Below are positions 30,501 through 37,916 of a DNA stretch of 64,000 nt, piece after piece. Every line of letters begins with the position of its first letter. Positions within the stretch are counted from its first letter, which is position 1. Below the pieces are notes generated by a model, which had not been told where the DNA came from, did no database searches, and saw nothing but the letters and a program-made list of their open reading frames with translations. The DNA lies in assembly GCA_945878885.1 (NCBI GenBank), contig CAMCUP010000005.1:27208-91207 (forward strand). The letters run 5' to 3'. This stretch comes from Polynucleobacter meluiroseus. Lineage in GTDB: Bacteria > Pseudomonadota > Gammaproteobacteria > Burkholderiales > Burkholderiaceae. The translations under genes were made by a program, and so were the position numbers.

Positions 30501-30629
30501 GGCATCGTCATTTTTACTGGCCTATCGATTGGCACCCTATTTACTTTATTTGTCGTACCAGCTATGTATCTCTTTATTGGCGCCGATCACCAAGTCAATA
30601 AATTTAAACAAAGTACTGCTCAAATTTAA
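27582..30629 (+). CDS. RND multidrug efflux permease (MexI-like)
   Basis: This is the proton-driven inner-membrane pump of the tripartite system. From the ATG at 27582 it has 1015 residues and begins MNWTDLFIRRPVLAVVVSS, as MexI-type pumps do; an in-frame ATG at 27564 adds six residues. It has two six-helix halves with large periplasmic loops. The proton-relay pair Asp400-Asp401 lies in GLVVDDAIIVVEN and family motif segments occur in the C-terminal half (VSVPLALFGALI, MGLISKHGILIVQFANE). Substrates cannot be read from the sequence. The stop overlaps the convergent GST gene by 4 bases. Confidence 0.92.
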   Translation: MNWTDLFIRRPVLAVVVSSLILIFGLKAVTSLPVNQFPQTQNAVVTITTAYFGADPETIAGFITQPLESAIAQAQGIDYLSSASISGISTITATLRLNYDSNKALTQINTQIASVRNQLPPQAQQPVLTVQLGQSTAALYMGFYSDEIPNNSITDYLLRVVKPKLDSIAGVQNAEILGGRKFALRAWLDVDRMAGLGVGPDDVYNALAANNYLSAVGTSKGSMVAVDLVASTDLHNLADFRKLIIKRNGADLVYLEQVATVSLGSEDYNTNVAFSGKKSVFIGIKVAPEANLLDVAARIQAAFPPIQKQLPAGLTGKIVYDSTAFINTSIDEVIKTLLEALVIVTAVIYLFLGSFRAVLVPLIAMPLSLIGAFFIMQILDYSINLLTLLALVLAIGLVVDDAIIVVENVDRHMKEGKSPLEASLIAARELGNPILAMTIVLIAVYIPIGFQGGLTGALFTEFAFTLAGAVAVSGVVALTLSPMMCAQIFTEQQEASAFVQKIDAIFDRIHQRYQALLRNLLTTWQVIIVMGAFLLLGVAYLYATAWSELAPIEDQGIILMQAAGPPNSTTDQMQMYANQVYQIASAEPEYAQMFQITSPSSSFGGVLLKDWSQRSRSASAFQQDMQKKWNSIAGARVAVFQFPALPGAQGLPVQVVINTTEPYENLNEVSQAVLDKARKSGMFFFVDTDLKIDRPQNVLEIDREKVAALGMTQKDVGSALSAALGGAYVNYFSVAGRSYRVIPQVKQVDRLNPEQILDYYIRTPSGNMIQARTIASIRQKVVPQSINHFQQLNSATISGVSTPFVSQAEVLTFLKNAIKEAAPNGYNIDYAGPSRQFIAESGGFLVTMFFAILIVFLVLAAQFESFRDPLVILVSVPLALFGALIFINLGFTTVNVYTQVGLVTLMGLISKHGILIVQFANELQIAGRSKLEAIIEASSVRLRPILMTTAAMVLGVVPLVIASGAGAAGRQSMGIVIFTGLSIGTLFTLFVVPAMYLFIGADHQVNKFKQSTAQI

Positions 30630-31300
30630 ATTTGAGGTTTATTCACCATTAATTCAGTTTCAGCAATGGTAGCAAACTGTGTTTGTGTTTGAATACGCTT
30701 AAACCAATTTTCTAGGTACTCATACTGAGGGCGGGCTGATAAATGCTCTGGAAAAGTGTCTGCTAATAAAATCCAGCGATTAACGCATAAGGCCAAAGCA
30801 ATATCTCCTAAATTAAAACGCTCGCCAGAACAATAGGCCTGATTTTGTAAAGTTGTATTTAAGTGGCCTAGGTAATGATGGGTGTCGGTGAAGCCTTTAC
30901 TGATGCCTGCATAATTTCGCTCTGCTTCGGGCACGCGTGTGAGCCCCAAAAATGGCAGACGTAGCGCCGGCCAAAGAATCGACAGTTGCCAATCTAACCA
31001 TTTATCAGAATTAGCTTGACTAAGATTATCGCTAGGAAAAAAGGTACCAGCGGCATCATAAGTCCGCGCCAAATAGCGCAAAATGGAGTTAGATTCCCAA
31101 AGGGTTAGCTGCCCGTCTTGTAAAGTTGGTACTAAGCCATTGGGATTGAGTTTGAGAAATTCTGGGCTGGTATTAATCCCAAAATGTAAACCAGCATCGA
31201 TCCGCTCATAGTCACGTTGTTCTTGCCGCTGTAGCTCGGTTAAGCACCAAATTACTTTTTGCACATTAATTGAACTTTTTCGGCCCCAAAGACGCATCAT
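30626..31300 (-). CDS. Glutathione S-transferase family protein
   Basis: The protein has an N-terminal thioredoxin-like domain, LWGRKSSINVQKVIWCLTEL, where a Ser is placed to activate glutathione. It also has NPNGLVPTLQDG, the glutathione-contact LWESNSILRYLA, and an all-helical C-terminal domain. I chose the ATG at 31300 (224 residues); the open frame runs further to 31420 but that extension has no family resemblance and overlaps the flavin reductase gene. The substrate is unknown. It may work with the flavin reductase just upstream, though nothing proves it. Confidence 0.85.
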   Translation of the reverse strand: MMRLWGRKSSINVQKVIWCLTELQRQEQRDYERIDAGLHFGINTSPEFLKLNPNGLVPTLQDGQLTLWESNSILRYLARTYDAAGTFFPSDNLSQANSDKWLDWQLSILWPALRLPFLGLTRVPEAERNYAGISKGFTDTHHYLGHLNTTLQNQAYCSGERFNLGDIALALCVNRWILLADTFPEHLSARPQYEYLENWFKRIQTQTQFATIAETELMVNKPQI

Positions 31301-31352
31301 AAAATTACAGTCCTTATCAGTGATAGCTAGGTTTGTTTGCTTTTGCTTGGAA

Positions 31353-31859
31353 TTAGTCAGCTCGGTTAAGGCCCGACAGCTGACTACGATGAAACAGTAA
31401 TGGTGCTTTGGTACGGTCATGAGCTAGGTCATGAATTTGAGCCACCATAATGTGGTGATCGCCGCCAGGATAGACGGCAACTGTTTCACATTCAAAGTGA
31501 GCTACACAGTCTTGAATGAGTGGCAAGCCGCTTTGGTTGAGGACGTATTTCACCCGATCAAATTGGCTAGGACTACGTTTGGCAAAGCTTAGCGCAAGCT
31601 CCTCTTGGGTCTCATTGAGTACATGAATGATCTGCTTTGCCCCCACCGAAAACGCAGTTGTTAAGGGGGATTGCTTTGCTAGCGACCACAAAATCAAGGG
31701 TGGATTCAGAGAAACAGTATTAAAAGAGCTAATGGTGATGCCAACAGGTAACTGTGCGGTATCGAGCCCAGTAATTACAGTAACACCAGTTGGAAAGGCA
31801 GCAAAACCTTGCCGTAGTTCTTCGGTTGAAAAAGGGCTGCTGAGCAAAGTGCTATGCAT
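31353..31859 (-). CDS. Flavin reductase family protein (FMN-binding split barrel)
   Basis: The 168-residue protein belongs to the small FMN-binding reductases that supply reduced flavin to monooxygenases. Supporting segments are FAAFPTGVTVITGLD near the start, GITISSFNTVSLNPPLILWSL (the flavin-binding region) and VYPGGDHHIMVAQI near the end. No monooxygenase partner lies nearby, so the acceptor is unknown. It is followed on the same strand by the GST gene after about 50 bases. Confidence 0.85.
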   Translation of the reverse strand: MHSTLLSSPFSTEELRQGFAAFPTGVTVITGLDTAQLPVGITISSFNTVSLNPPLILWSLAKQSPLTTAFSVGAKQIIHVLNETQEELALSFAKRSPSQFDRVKYVLNQSGLPLIQDCVAHFECETVAVYPGGDHHIMVAQIHDLAHDRTKAPLLFHRSQLSGLNRAD

Positions 31860-31883
31860 ACGTGTTTGCGAGTAGCAAAAATT

Positions 31884-32201
31884 TTATGATTTGCTCACGC
31901 CTGAAGCTGCAGGCGTGCTCGTGCCTGTAGGAATGACGGTTCCTGGTATCGGTGTAAGCACTTCATTGTCTTCAGCTTTAACGCATTTAAAACGATATTC
32001 TTTACTATTTTTTGAAAGAAAACTTGCGCCCAAATAAAAATCGTTTTTACACACTTTAGTGGCAAAATCCATTACATCCTGCGGATCTGCGCTTGAATTA
32101 ATCAGCCGCATATTACCCATTGACATGCTTATTTCAGTTGAAAAACATGCCGTTAGTAGCACGCTGCTTAAAGCGGTGGATAAGAGTAGAATTTTTTTCA
32201 T
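31884..32201 (-). CDS. Small putative lipoprotein, function unknown
   Basis: I do not recognise the family. The 105-residue product (from the ATG at 32201; another in-frame ATG is at 32219) begins MKKILLLSTALSSVLLTAC, a clear lipoprotein signal with the lipidated Cys at residue 19. The mature part contains two more cysteines (ATKVCKNDFYLG, YRFKCVKAED) that could form a disulfide, and ends in a Thr/Pro/Ser-rich tail. It lies between the flavin reductase gene and the divergent acuI-like gene. Confidence 0.7.
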   Translation of the reverse strand: MKKILLLSTALSSVLLTACFSTEISMSMGNMRLINSSADPQDVMDFATKVCKNDFYLGASFLSKNSKEYRFKCVKAEDNEVLTPIPGTVIPTGTSTPAASGVSKS

Positions 32202-32273
32202 ATAGAGTCTCATCTTCAATCGTGCTCGTAGAATAAACTGTTTAGCTAAAGTTGTGAATTTTAAGGATTTTTA

Positions 32274-33257
32274 ATGTTTAAAGCGATTTTGATTAATAAA
32301 GACGAAACCGGCTATCACGCTGACTTGGCCGAGTTAAGCGAGGCGGCGTTGCCAGCTGGCGAGGTTTTAGTAAAGGTGCTGTATTCAACACTTAATTATA
32401 AAGATGGTCTGGCGATTACGGGTAAAGGGCCAATAGTGAGGTCCTTTCCGATGGTTCCCGGCATTGATTTTGCTGGTGAAGTACTGGAAAGTAGTAGCCC
32501 TGACTATGCACCAGGAGATCAGGTCATTTTAAATGGCTGGGGTGTGGGGGAAGCACATTGGGGTGGTTTAGCCCAAAAGGCTCGAGTCAATGCCGAATGG
32601 CTTATTCCCCTACCCAAGGGGATGACCCCCAAGCAAACATTAGCAGTTGGCACGGCAGGCTATACCGCCATGCTGTGTGTCATGGCTTTGCAACAGCATG
32701 GCTTACAGCCAAACGCTGGCGAAGTGCTGGTCACGGGTGCCGCAGGCGGGGTAGGTAGTTTTGCCATAAGCCTAATGCATAAATTGGGTTTTACGGTAGT
32801 CGCTAGTAGTGGTCGATCGGAAGAAAGCGCTTATTTACAGCAATTAGGCGCAAGCGAAGTAATTACGCGCGAGAGCTTATCGGCCCCTGGCAAACCGCTT
32901 ACTAAAGAGCGCTGGGCTGCAGTAATAGATAGCGTGGGTAGTCATACTTTAGCCAATGCTTGTGCAGCAGTAAAAAGCAATGGCGCAGTTGCGGCCTGTG
33001 GCTTAGCTCAGGGCATGGATTTTCCAACTACCGTAGCCCCATTTATTTTGCGCGGTATTACCTTATATGGCATTAATAGCGTTACAGTCGGAAAAGCAAA
33101 ACGCATTTTGGCTTGGGAACAATTAAGTCAACTGTGTGACCAAACTATGCTTACAACAATTGCACATGAAATTAGCTTAGCCGAGGCTATTTCGATGGCG
33201 GTCGATTTAATTGCCGGCAAAATTCGTGGGCGCTTAATTGTGGATGTCAATCGCTAA
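32274..33257 (+). CDS. AcuI-type acrylyl-CoA reductase / quinone oxidoreductase
   Basis: The 327-residue zinc-free medium-chain dehydrogenase resembles AcuI/YhdH, which reduces acryloyl-CoA to propionyl-CoA with NADPH. Visible are STLNYKDGLAITG, FPMVPGIDFAGEV, the nucleotide-binding TGAAGGVGSFAI (residues 154-165) and IRGRLIVDV at the end. AAGGA lies seven bases before the ATG. In freshwater bacteria such enzymes may help use or detoxify acrylate from DMSP-like compounds, but no DMSP gene is in the window, so that is speculation. Confidence 0.85.
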   Translation: MFKAILINKDETGYHADLAELSEAALPAGEVLVKVLYSTLNYKDGLAITGKGPIVRSFPMVPGIDFAGEVLESSSPDYAPGDQVILNGWGVGEAHWGGLAQKARVNAEWLIPLPKGMTPKQTLAVGTAGYTAMLCVMALQQHGLQPNAGEVLVTGAAGGVGSFAISLMHKLGFTVVASSGRSEESAYLQQLGASEVITRESLSAPGKPLTKERWAAVIDSVGSHTLANACAAVKSNGAVAACGLAQGMDFPTTVAPFILRGITLYGINSVTVGKAKRILAWEQLSQLCDQTMLTTIAHEISLAEAISMAVDLIAGKIRGRLIVDVNR

Positions 33258-33273
33258 GCCCCTGTTTTTCTCA

Positions 33274-33486
33274 TTAATCTAAGCCAGGGTTTTGATGTGC
33301 ATCATATTGAGCTTTACGCTCGGGTAATTGATGGCAAATTGCCAGTTTTTCAAGTTCGTTAGCGCTCGACCAAATTGTAATTTCTTCTAGAGTGCGAAAA
33401 CACCCACGACAAAAGCCATTGCCAGGATTAATCTCACACCAATTAACACAAGGAGAGGCAACTGGCGCTAGTGTATTTGGTTTCAC
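33274..33486 (-). CDS. DUF1289-family small protein
   Basis: The 70-residue protein carries the DUF1289 cysteine pattern [26 protein letters not shown], four cysteines likely to bind a metal, followed by the conserved W and the Arg/Lys-rich helix. Function is unknown. Its start overlaps the aceK stop by 4 bases (33483-33486), so it is translated after AceK. Confidence 0.85.
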   Translation of the reverse strand: MKPNTLAPVASPCVNWCEINPGNGFCRGCFRTLEEITIWSSANELEKLAICHQLPERKAQYDAHQNPGLD

Positions 33487-35270
33487 AATTGCGACTTAAA
33501 TCGATGCATAAACCGTTTATCAGCTTCATATTCAATGAAGTGAGGATAAGCGCCAGCCTTTAAATGCGTTTGATGGGCGCGCCACATTTCAGGATCAAAA
33601 AAATCGGGGTGATGTTTGAGAAAAAACTTTTTGACCCGTTGATCACCCAATAAAAATACCCGAAAGGTTTCAGGAAAAATATCTTTTGAACCAATGGGAT
33701 ACCATGGCTCTCCCGATAATTCTTCCTCTTCAGTGCGGGCGGGCGGCACATGCCGAATTTCACAAGCAGTTAAATATTCAATTTCATCATAATCATAGAA
33801 CGCCACACGCCCATAGCGGGTAACTCCAAAATTCTTGTAAAGCAAATCGCCAGGAAAAATATTAGCAGCAATTAATTCTTTAATCGCATTGCCGTATTGC
33901 ACTATGCCATGCTCGACTTCTGCATCAGTGCCATGTTGTAACCAAAGGTTTAAAGGGGTCATGCGCCGCTCAATGTACACATGCTTAATTACTAGCTCGT
34001 CTTGATTGTCTGGTCCCCGCCTAATTTGTAGTAACGAAGCGCATTGTGCTTGAATTTCGGCAATTAATTCAGCAGTAAAACGTCCTAGCGGAAAAACCAC
34101 ATCAGAAAATTCAAGCGAGTCAGCCATCCTTCCTACCCGATCATGCTGCTTAACCAGTTGATATTTAGCCATGATGAGTTCGCGACTAGTTTCTTTGGGC
34201 GGAGGAAAATAATCTTTAATCATCTTAAAAACGTATGGGTAACTAGGTAAATCAAAAACCAACATCACCAAACCTTTGATGCCGGGGGCAATACGAAATA
34301 AATCAGTTGAGTGCAGTAAATGATGTTGGAAGTCACGGTAAAACAAATTCTTGCCATGTTTTTGTAGCCCAAGCATATTGTAGAGCTCAGCACGGGGTTT
34401 GTGCGGAAGCAAATTACGTAAAAAGGTAACGTATGCCGAAGGCACTTCCATATCGACTAAAAAATAGCTATGGGTAAAACTAAAAATAAGCCGCAAATCA
34501 ATTTCTGCTAAGAGTGCGCCATCTATATAAAGTTGGCCCGCTGGGTTATGCATCACTGCAATAGCCAAGGGAATGACTTTTTCACCATCAATAATTCGGC
34601 CGATAATAAAGGCAGTTTTATTACGAAAAAAGAGAGACGTAAGAATATGAATTTGAAAATCTGCCTGGGTGTTCGCGCCACGCAATTCCTCATTAACGCA
34701 TTGATTTAATAACTCAATATCACGCGTGACGTTTTCAAATGGAGTTTTAAATTGAAAACTAAGGAGCAAGTCTGTAAGTACGTATTTTAGGCCGGCACGA
34801 TTTTCTGGATAATAAGTGCGATAGGTTGGCTTACTTGGTGCTTCATCGTTCTCGAGGTATTCTGTTGAAATAGTGGGGCGCACAAAAATAAAATTATTAT
34901 GAAAATAATCTCGGCGTAAGATACGCGTACAAACCGAATTAAAAAAAGTTTCAGCTAATTCGGGCTGGTGTAAATTAGACACTAAACCAATATAATGCAA
35001 CTTCACTTGTTGCCATATTTCATCGGAACAATTTTGTGCGTCAAATTCATCTTCTAAAACTTGTACCGTTTCTTGCACCCGTTGATCGTAATAATCAATT
35101 CGATTCCGCTGCAATTGGCTTACCCCAAACCAATCTTGAGCTTCAAAGCAAGCTTTTGCAGCCTTTCCGGCTTCGCGAAAAATGCTGTAATGACGTTGAA
35201 ATCCAGCTAAAAGGGTTTGTGCCATATCAAAAGCAACCTGCGATGACAATAGTTTGGGAAAATGGTTCAT
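33483..35270 (-). CDS. aceK: Isocitrate dehydrogenase kinase/phosphatase
   Basis: AceK phosphorylates isocitrate dehydrogenase to shut it down when carbon must enter the glyoxylate shunt, and also removes the phosphate. The 595-residue protein shows [25 protein letters not shown] with the ATP-binding region, [18 protein letters not shown], the catalytic-type [26 protein letters not shown] and the C-terminal [14 protein letters not shown]. Length is normal. No glyoxylate-shunt gene is in the window. It is divergent from the MBL hydrolase gene, with only 21 bases between the start codons. Confidence 0.95.
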   Translation of the reverse strand: MNHFPKLLSSQVAFDMAQTLLAGFQRHYSIFREAGKAAKACFEAQDWFGVSQLQRNRIDYYDQRVQETVQVLEDEFDAQNCSDEIWQQVKLHYIGLVSNLHQPELAETFFNSVCTRILRRDYFHNNFIFVRPTISTEYLENDEAPSKPTYRTYYPENRAGLKYVLTDLLLSFQFKTPFENVTRDIELLNQCVNEELRGANTQADFQIHILTSLFFRNKTAFIIGRIIDGEKVIPLAIAVMHNPAGQLYIDGALLAEIDLRLIFSFTHSYFLVDMEVPSAYVTFLRNLLPHKPRAELYNMLGLQKHGKNLFYRDFQHHLLHSTDLFRIAPGIKGLVMLVFDLPSYPYVFKMIKDYFPPPKETSRELIMAKYQLVKQHDRVGRMADSLEFSDVVFPLGRFTAELIAEIQAQCASLLQIRRGPDNQDELVIKHVYIERRMTPLNLWLQHGTDAEVEHGIVQYGNAIKELIAANIFPGDLLYKNFGVTRYGRVAFYDYDEIEYLTACEIRHVPPARTEEEELSGEPWYPIGSKDIFPETFRVFLLGDQRVKKFFLKHHPDFFDPEMWRAHQTHLKAGAYPHFIEYEADKRFMHRFKSQL

Positions 35271-35291
35271 ACCATTAAGCTTAATCGAAGC

Positions 35292-36362
35292 ATGCCCAAC
35301 TCTACTAATCTTGAAATTCAGTATCCCCTAGGGGATGTTTTACCAGCTATCGGCGAAACGCTGGAAGTAGCGCCAGGAGTGCGATGGCTGCGAATGCGCC
35401 TGCCATTTGCCTTAGACCACATTAATTTATGGCTTTTGAGCGATGAAATTGATGGCGTTGCAGGTTGGACCATTATTGATTGTGGAATTTCTAATGCTGA
35501 GACACAGGCAGCCTGGGAAGCAATTTTTAGCAGCCAATTAGGCGGTTTACCTGTTCTTAGGGTTATCGCAACCCATATGCATCCTGATCATGTTGGCTTA
35601 GCTTATTGGTTATGCGAGCGTTGGCAAGCACCTTTATGGATGTCAATGTCAGATTACTTAACCGCTCAGTGGTTAAGTAATAAAGAGGGCGGGGCAGCAA
35701 TTGGCGCCAAAATGGGCGGGGGAGGCTCCGCAGACCATCTTGAGCGTCATGGCTTAAATACAGCAGAAGACTTAGCCTTAATCCGCGGCCGCTCCGACTA
35801 CTACATCAAAATGGTGCCAAAGATGCCGCCCCGCTATCGTCGAATGATGGATGGCGACCTTATTAGTATTGGTGGCCAGCTTTGGCAAGTACAAATGGGC
35901 TATGGGCATGCGCCTGAGCATGCCACACTTTATTGCGCAAAATTGGGTGTTTTTATTTCTGGCGATATGGTATTGCCGCGCATTTCTACCAACATCAGCG
36001 TATATGATGGCGAGCCCGATGCTGACCCCTTAGGTTTATTTTTACGTTCTTTAGCCGTCTTTGCCAAGTTACCGGCAAATACCTTAGTTTTACCTTCTCA
36101 TGGCAAGCCTTTTACAGGATTGCATTTGCGCATTCAGCAACTGCAAGACCATCATGTGGATCGCTTAGCCGACACGATGCAAGCATGCCAAGTTCCAATT
36201 ACAGCGCGCGATCTAGTGCCTATTTTATTTAAACGGGCCCTAGATACACATCAAATGACCTTTGCCATGGGCGAAGCTATTGCCCATTTGAATCATCTTT
36301 GGCACTTGGGAAGGCTGACGCGGAAGGCTTCCGCCGGGGTTTGGCAGTTTTCCGTGCATTAG
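35292..36362 (+). CDS. Metallo-beta-lactamase fold hydrolase
   Basis: The protein has the metal-binding motif THMHPDH (His95, His97, Asp99, His100 from the chosen start), a later His in YGHAPEH, Asp in ISGDMVLP and His in LPSHGKPF, so all ligands of a two-metal centre are present. I chose the ATG at 35292 (356 residues); an in-frame ATG at 35262 lies within the aceK coding start. The substrate is unknown. The last 86 bases overlap the convergent phaM gene, an unusually long overlap. Confidence 0.82.
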   Translation: MPNSTNLEIQYPLGDVLPAIGETLEVAPGVRWLRMRLPFALDHINLWLLSDEIDGVAGWTIIDCGISNAETQAAWEAIFSSQLGGLPVLRVIATHMHPDHVGLAYWLCERWQAPLWMSMSDYLTAQWLSNKEGGAAIGAKMGGGGSADHLERHGLNTAEDLALIRGRSDYYIKMVPKMPPRYRRMMDGDLISIGGQLWQVQMGYGHAPEHATLYCAKLGVFISGDMVLPRISTNISVYDGEPDADPLGLFLRSLAVFAKLPANTLVLPSHGKPFTGLHLRIQQLQDHHVDRLADTMQACQVPITARDLVPILFKRALDTHQMTFAMGEAIAHLNHLWHLGRLTRKASAGVWQFSVH

Positions 36363-36735
36363 AGTTCACCGCACCCGCCGCGGCATTAGCCGCATTACTG
36401 GCATTAGTCATGGCAGCTTCTTGGGCTGACCCCATCGCCTCGCCAAAAGAGCGGAGTGCTAAAAGGGTTGCTTGTTGCACCTCTAAGCCTTGAATGGTCG
36501 ATTTCAAGACGTTTAAATTGAGATTTAACCAATTTTCAACACTTTTAAGATCTTTAATACGTTTTTCAATTTCAGTAATATCTAGCCCAGCAAAAGCATT
36601 GCCAAAACCACTAGCTGTTTTACTCATATCTGCAGTAAAGGGAAATTGCCCAGCATTTTGCCCAGCCACGCCTTGACCCCACATATTTTTTAACATCTCT
36701 AAGCTTTGATTAAATTCTGGCATGGTTCCGAACAT
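36277..36735 (-). CDS. phaM: PhaM-like polyhydroxyalkanoate granule regulatory protein
   Basis: PhaM of Ralstonia/Cupriavidus activates PHA synthase and anchors granules to the nucleoid. This 152-residue product has the family core DITEIEKRIKDLKSVENWLNLNLNVLKSTIQGLEVQQATL and a basic Ala/Lys/Pro/Ser-rich C-terminal tail that could bind DNA. The ATG at 36735 is preceded by AATGGAGAATTT, a good ribosome-binding site, so the longer frame to 36765 is not used. No other PHA gene is in the window. The tail-coding end overlaps the MBL hydrolase gene by 86 bases. Confidence 0.82.
   Translation of the reverse strand: MFGTMPEFNQSLEMLKNMWGQGVAGQNAGQFPFTADMSKTASGFGNAFAGLDITEIEKRIKDLKSVENWLNLNLNVLKSTIQGLEVQQATLLALRSFGEAMGSAQEAAMTNASNAANAAAGAVNSNARKTAKPRRKPSASAFPSAKDDSNGQ
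36320..36334. repeat. Palindrome inside the MBL/phaM overlap
   Basis: GCGGAAG (36320-36326) and CTTCCGC (36328-36334) are perfect inverted arms around a single G. The element lies in the stretch that codes on both strands, near the ends of the two convergent genes. It could form a hairpin in both mRNAs, but there is no T-run for termination. Confidence 0.5.
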
Positions 36736-36747
36736 AAATTCTCCATT

Positions 36748-36777
36748 TTGGCTAAACACAAGCAATACCGATAAAAT
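36748..36777 (+). promoter_or_regulatory. Probable promoter of the split metH operon
   Basis: TTGGCT (36748-36753) and TAAAAT (36772-36777) are separated by 18 bases and would start transcription near 36784, about 29 bases before the metH1 ATG. This leader is too short for a cobalamin riboswitch. phaM diverges 12 bases to the left. Confidence 0.5.
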
Positions 36778-36812
36778 ACGGGATTCTAAAGATTAATCCT
36801 CTTAACGCCACA

Positions 36813-37916
36813 ATGCAATCAAATGGTTCGATAGCGCCTGTCTCAAAAGCCCAAATTTTTTCTGGGTTAGCAAACTATACCCGTGGTGCGCTGCTGCCGC
36901 AGCTTCTGCATGAGCGAATTTTGATTTTAGACGGAGCAATGGGTACGATGATTCAGCAGCGCAAGCTTTCTGAAGCCGATTACCGTGGTTTGCCTACCAG
37001 CCAGCGCTTTGCTAAGCATGCCGCTGATGTCAAGGGCAACAACGAGTTATTGGTCTTAACTCAGCCACAAATTATTCGTGAAATTCACGATCAATATTTA
37101 GAGGCTGGGGCCGATATTATTGAGACCAACACTTTTGGCGCGACCTCAGTAGCGCAAGACGATTACCGTATGCCCGAATTAGCTCGAGAAATGAATGAAC
37201 AGGCCGCGCGAATCGCCCATGATGCTTGTGTAGCCTTTAGCACCGCAGATAAGCCGCGGTTTGCAGCCGGCGCAATTGGGCCTACCCCAAAAACAGCCAG
37301 TATTTCACCTGAAGTAAACGATCCGGGTGCGCGCAATGTTACTTTTGACATCTTACGTAAAGCCTATCGTGAGCAAATTGAAGGTTTATTTGCTGGCGGA
37401 GTTGATTTATTTTTAGTTGAAACAATTTTTGACACTTTGAATGCAAAGGCCGCTTTATTTGCACTCGATGAATTTTTTGAAGAGACTGGTGAGCTTTTAC
37501 CGGTGATGATTTCCGGTACTGTGACCGATGCATCAGGGCGTATTCTCTCGGGTCAAACAGTAGAAGCATTTTGGAATAGTTTGCGTCACATTAAGCCACT
37601 AACCTTTGGCCTCAATTGTGCCTTAGGCGCAGCTTTAATGCGACCTTATATCGCCGAATTAGCTCGCGTTTGTGATATTGCTATTTCATGCTATCCCAAT
37701 GCAGGCTTGCCAAATCCAATGAGCGACACGGGTTTTGATGAAACTCCCGAGGTTACATCGGCATTAATTGATGGTTTTGCAAGTGATGGTTTAGTTAATT
37801 TAGTTGGCGGATGTTGTGGCACTACGCCTGAACATATACGTGCTATTGCCCAAGCAGTAGCCAAACGTAAGCCTAGGGCTTTTTATCGTGAAAATTTACC
37901 TGAAGAATTGGCATGA
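36813..37916 (+). CDS. metH: Methionine synthase, homocysteine-binding subunit (MetH part 1)
   Basis: This 367-residue protein is the N-terminal homocysteine S-methyltransferase module of cobalamin-dependent MetH. It has [12 protein letters not shown] near residue 40 and the zinc ligands Cys269 (LNCALGA) and Cys334/Cys335 ([10 protein letters not shown]), which activate homocysteine. In E. coli this is fused to the rest of MetH; here the fused protein is split into two genes, overlapping by 4 bases (ATGA at 37913), so the halves are made together. The split form is known in Burkholderiales. It is not a frameshift, since each half has its own start and complete domains. Confidence 0.93.
   Translation: MQSNGSIAPVSKAQIFSGLANYTRGALLPQLLHERILILDGAMGTMIQQRKLSEADYRGLPTSQRFAKHAADVKGNNELLVLTQPQIIREIHDQYLEAGADIIETNTFGATSVAQDDYRMPELAREMNEQAARIAHDACVAFSTADKPRFAAGAIGPTPKTASISPEVNDPGARNVTFDILRKAYREQIEGLFAGGVDLFLVETIFDTLNAKAALFALDEFFEETGELLPVMISGTVTDASGRILSGQTVEAFWNSLRHIKPLTFGLNCALGAALMRPYIAELARVCDIAISCYPNAGLPNPMSDTGFDETPEVTSALIDGFASDGLVNLVGGCCGTTPEHIRAIAQAVAKRKPRAFYRENLPEELA

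Noticed and set aside
30068..30535. 155-residue open frame antisense to the RND pump
   Set aside because: It mirrors strongly conserved pump sequence and has no family features or ribosome site.
36736..36812. Cobalamin riboswitch before metH
   Set aside because: The gap between phaM and metH1 is 77 bases and the predicted leader about 29 bases, too short for this riboswitch.
37913..37916. Frameshift splitting metH
   Set aside because: Each half begins with its own ATG, the split falls at a domain border, and the arrangement is known in related bacteria.
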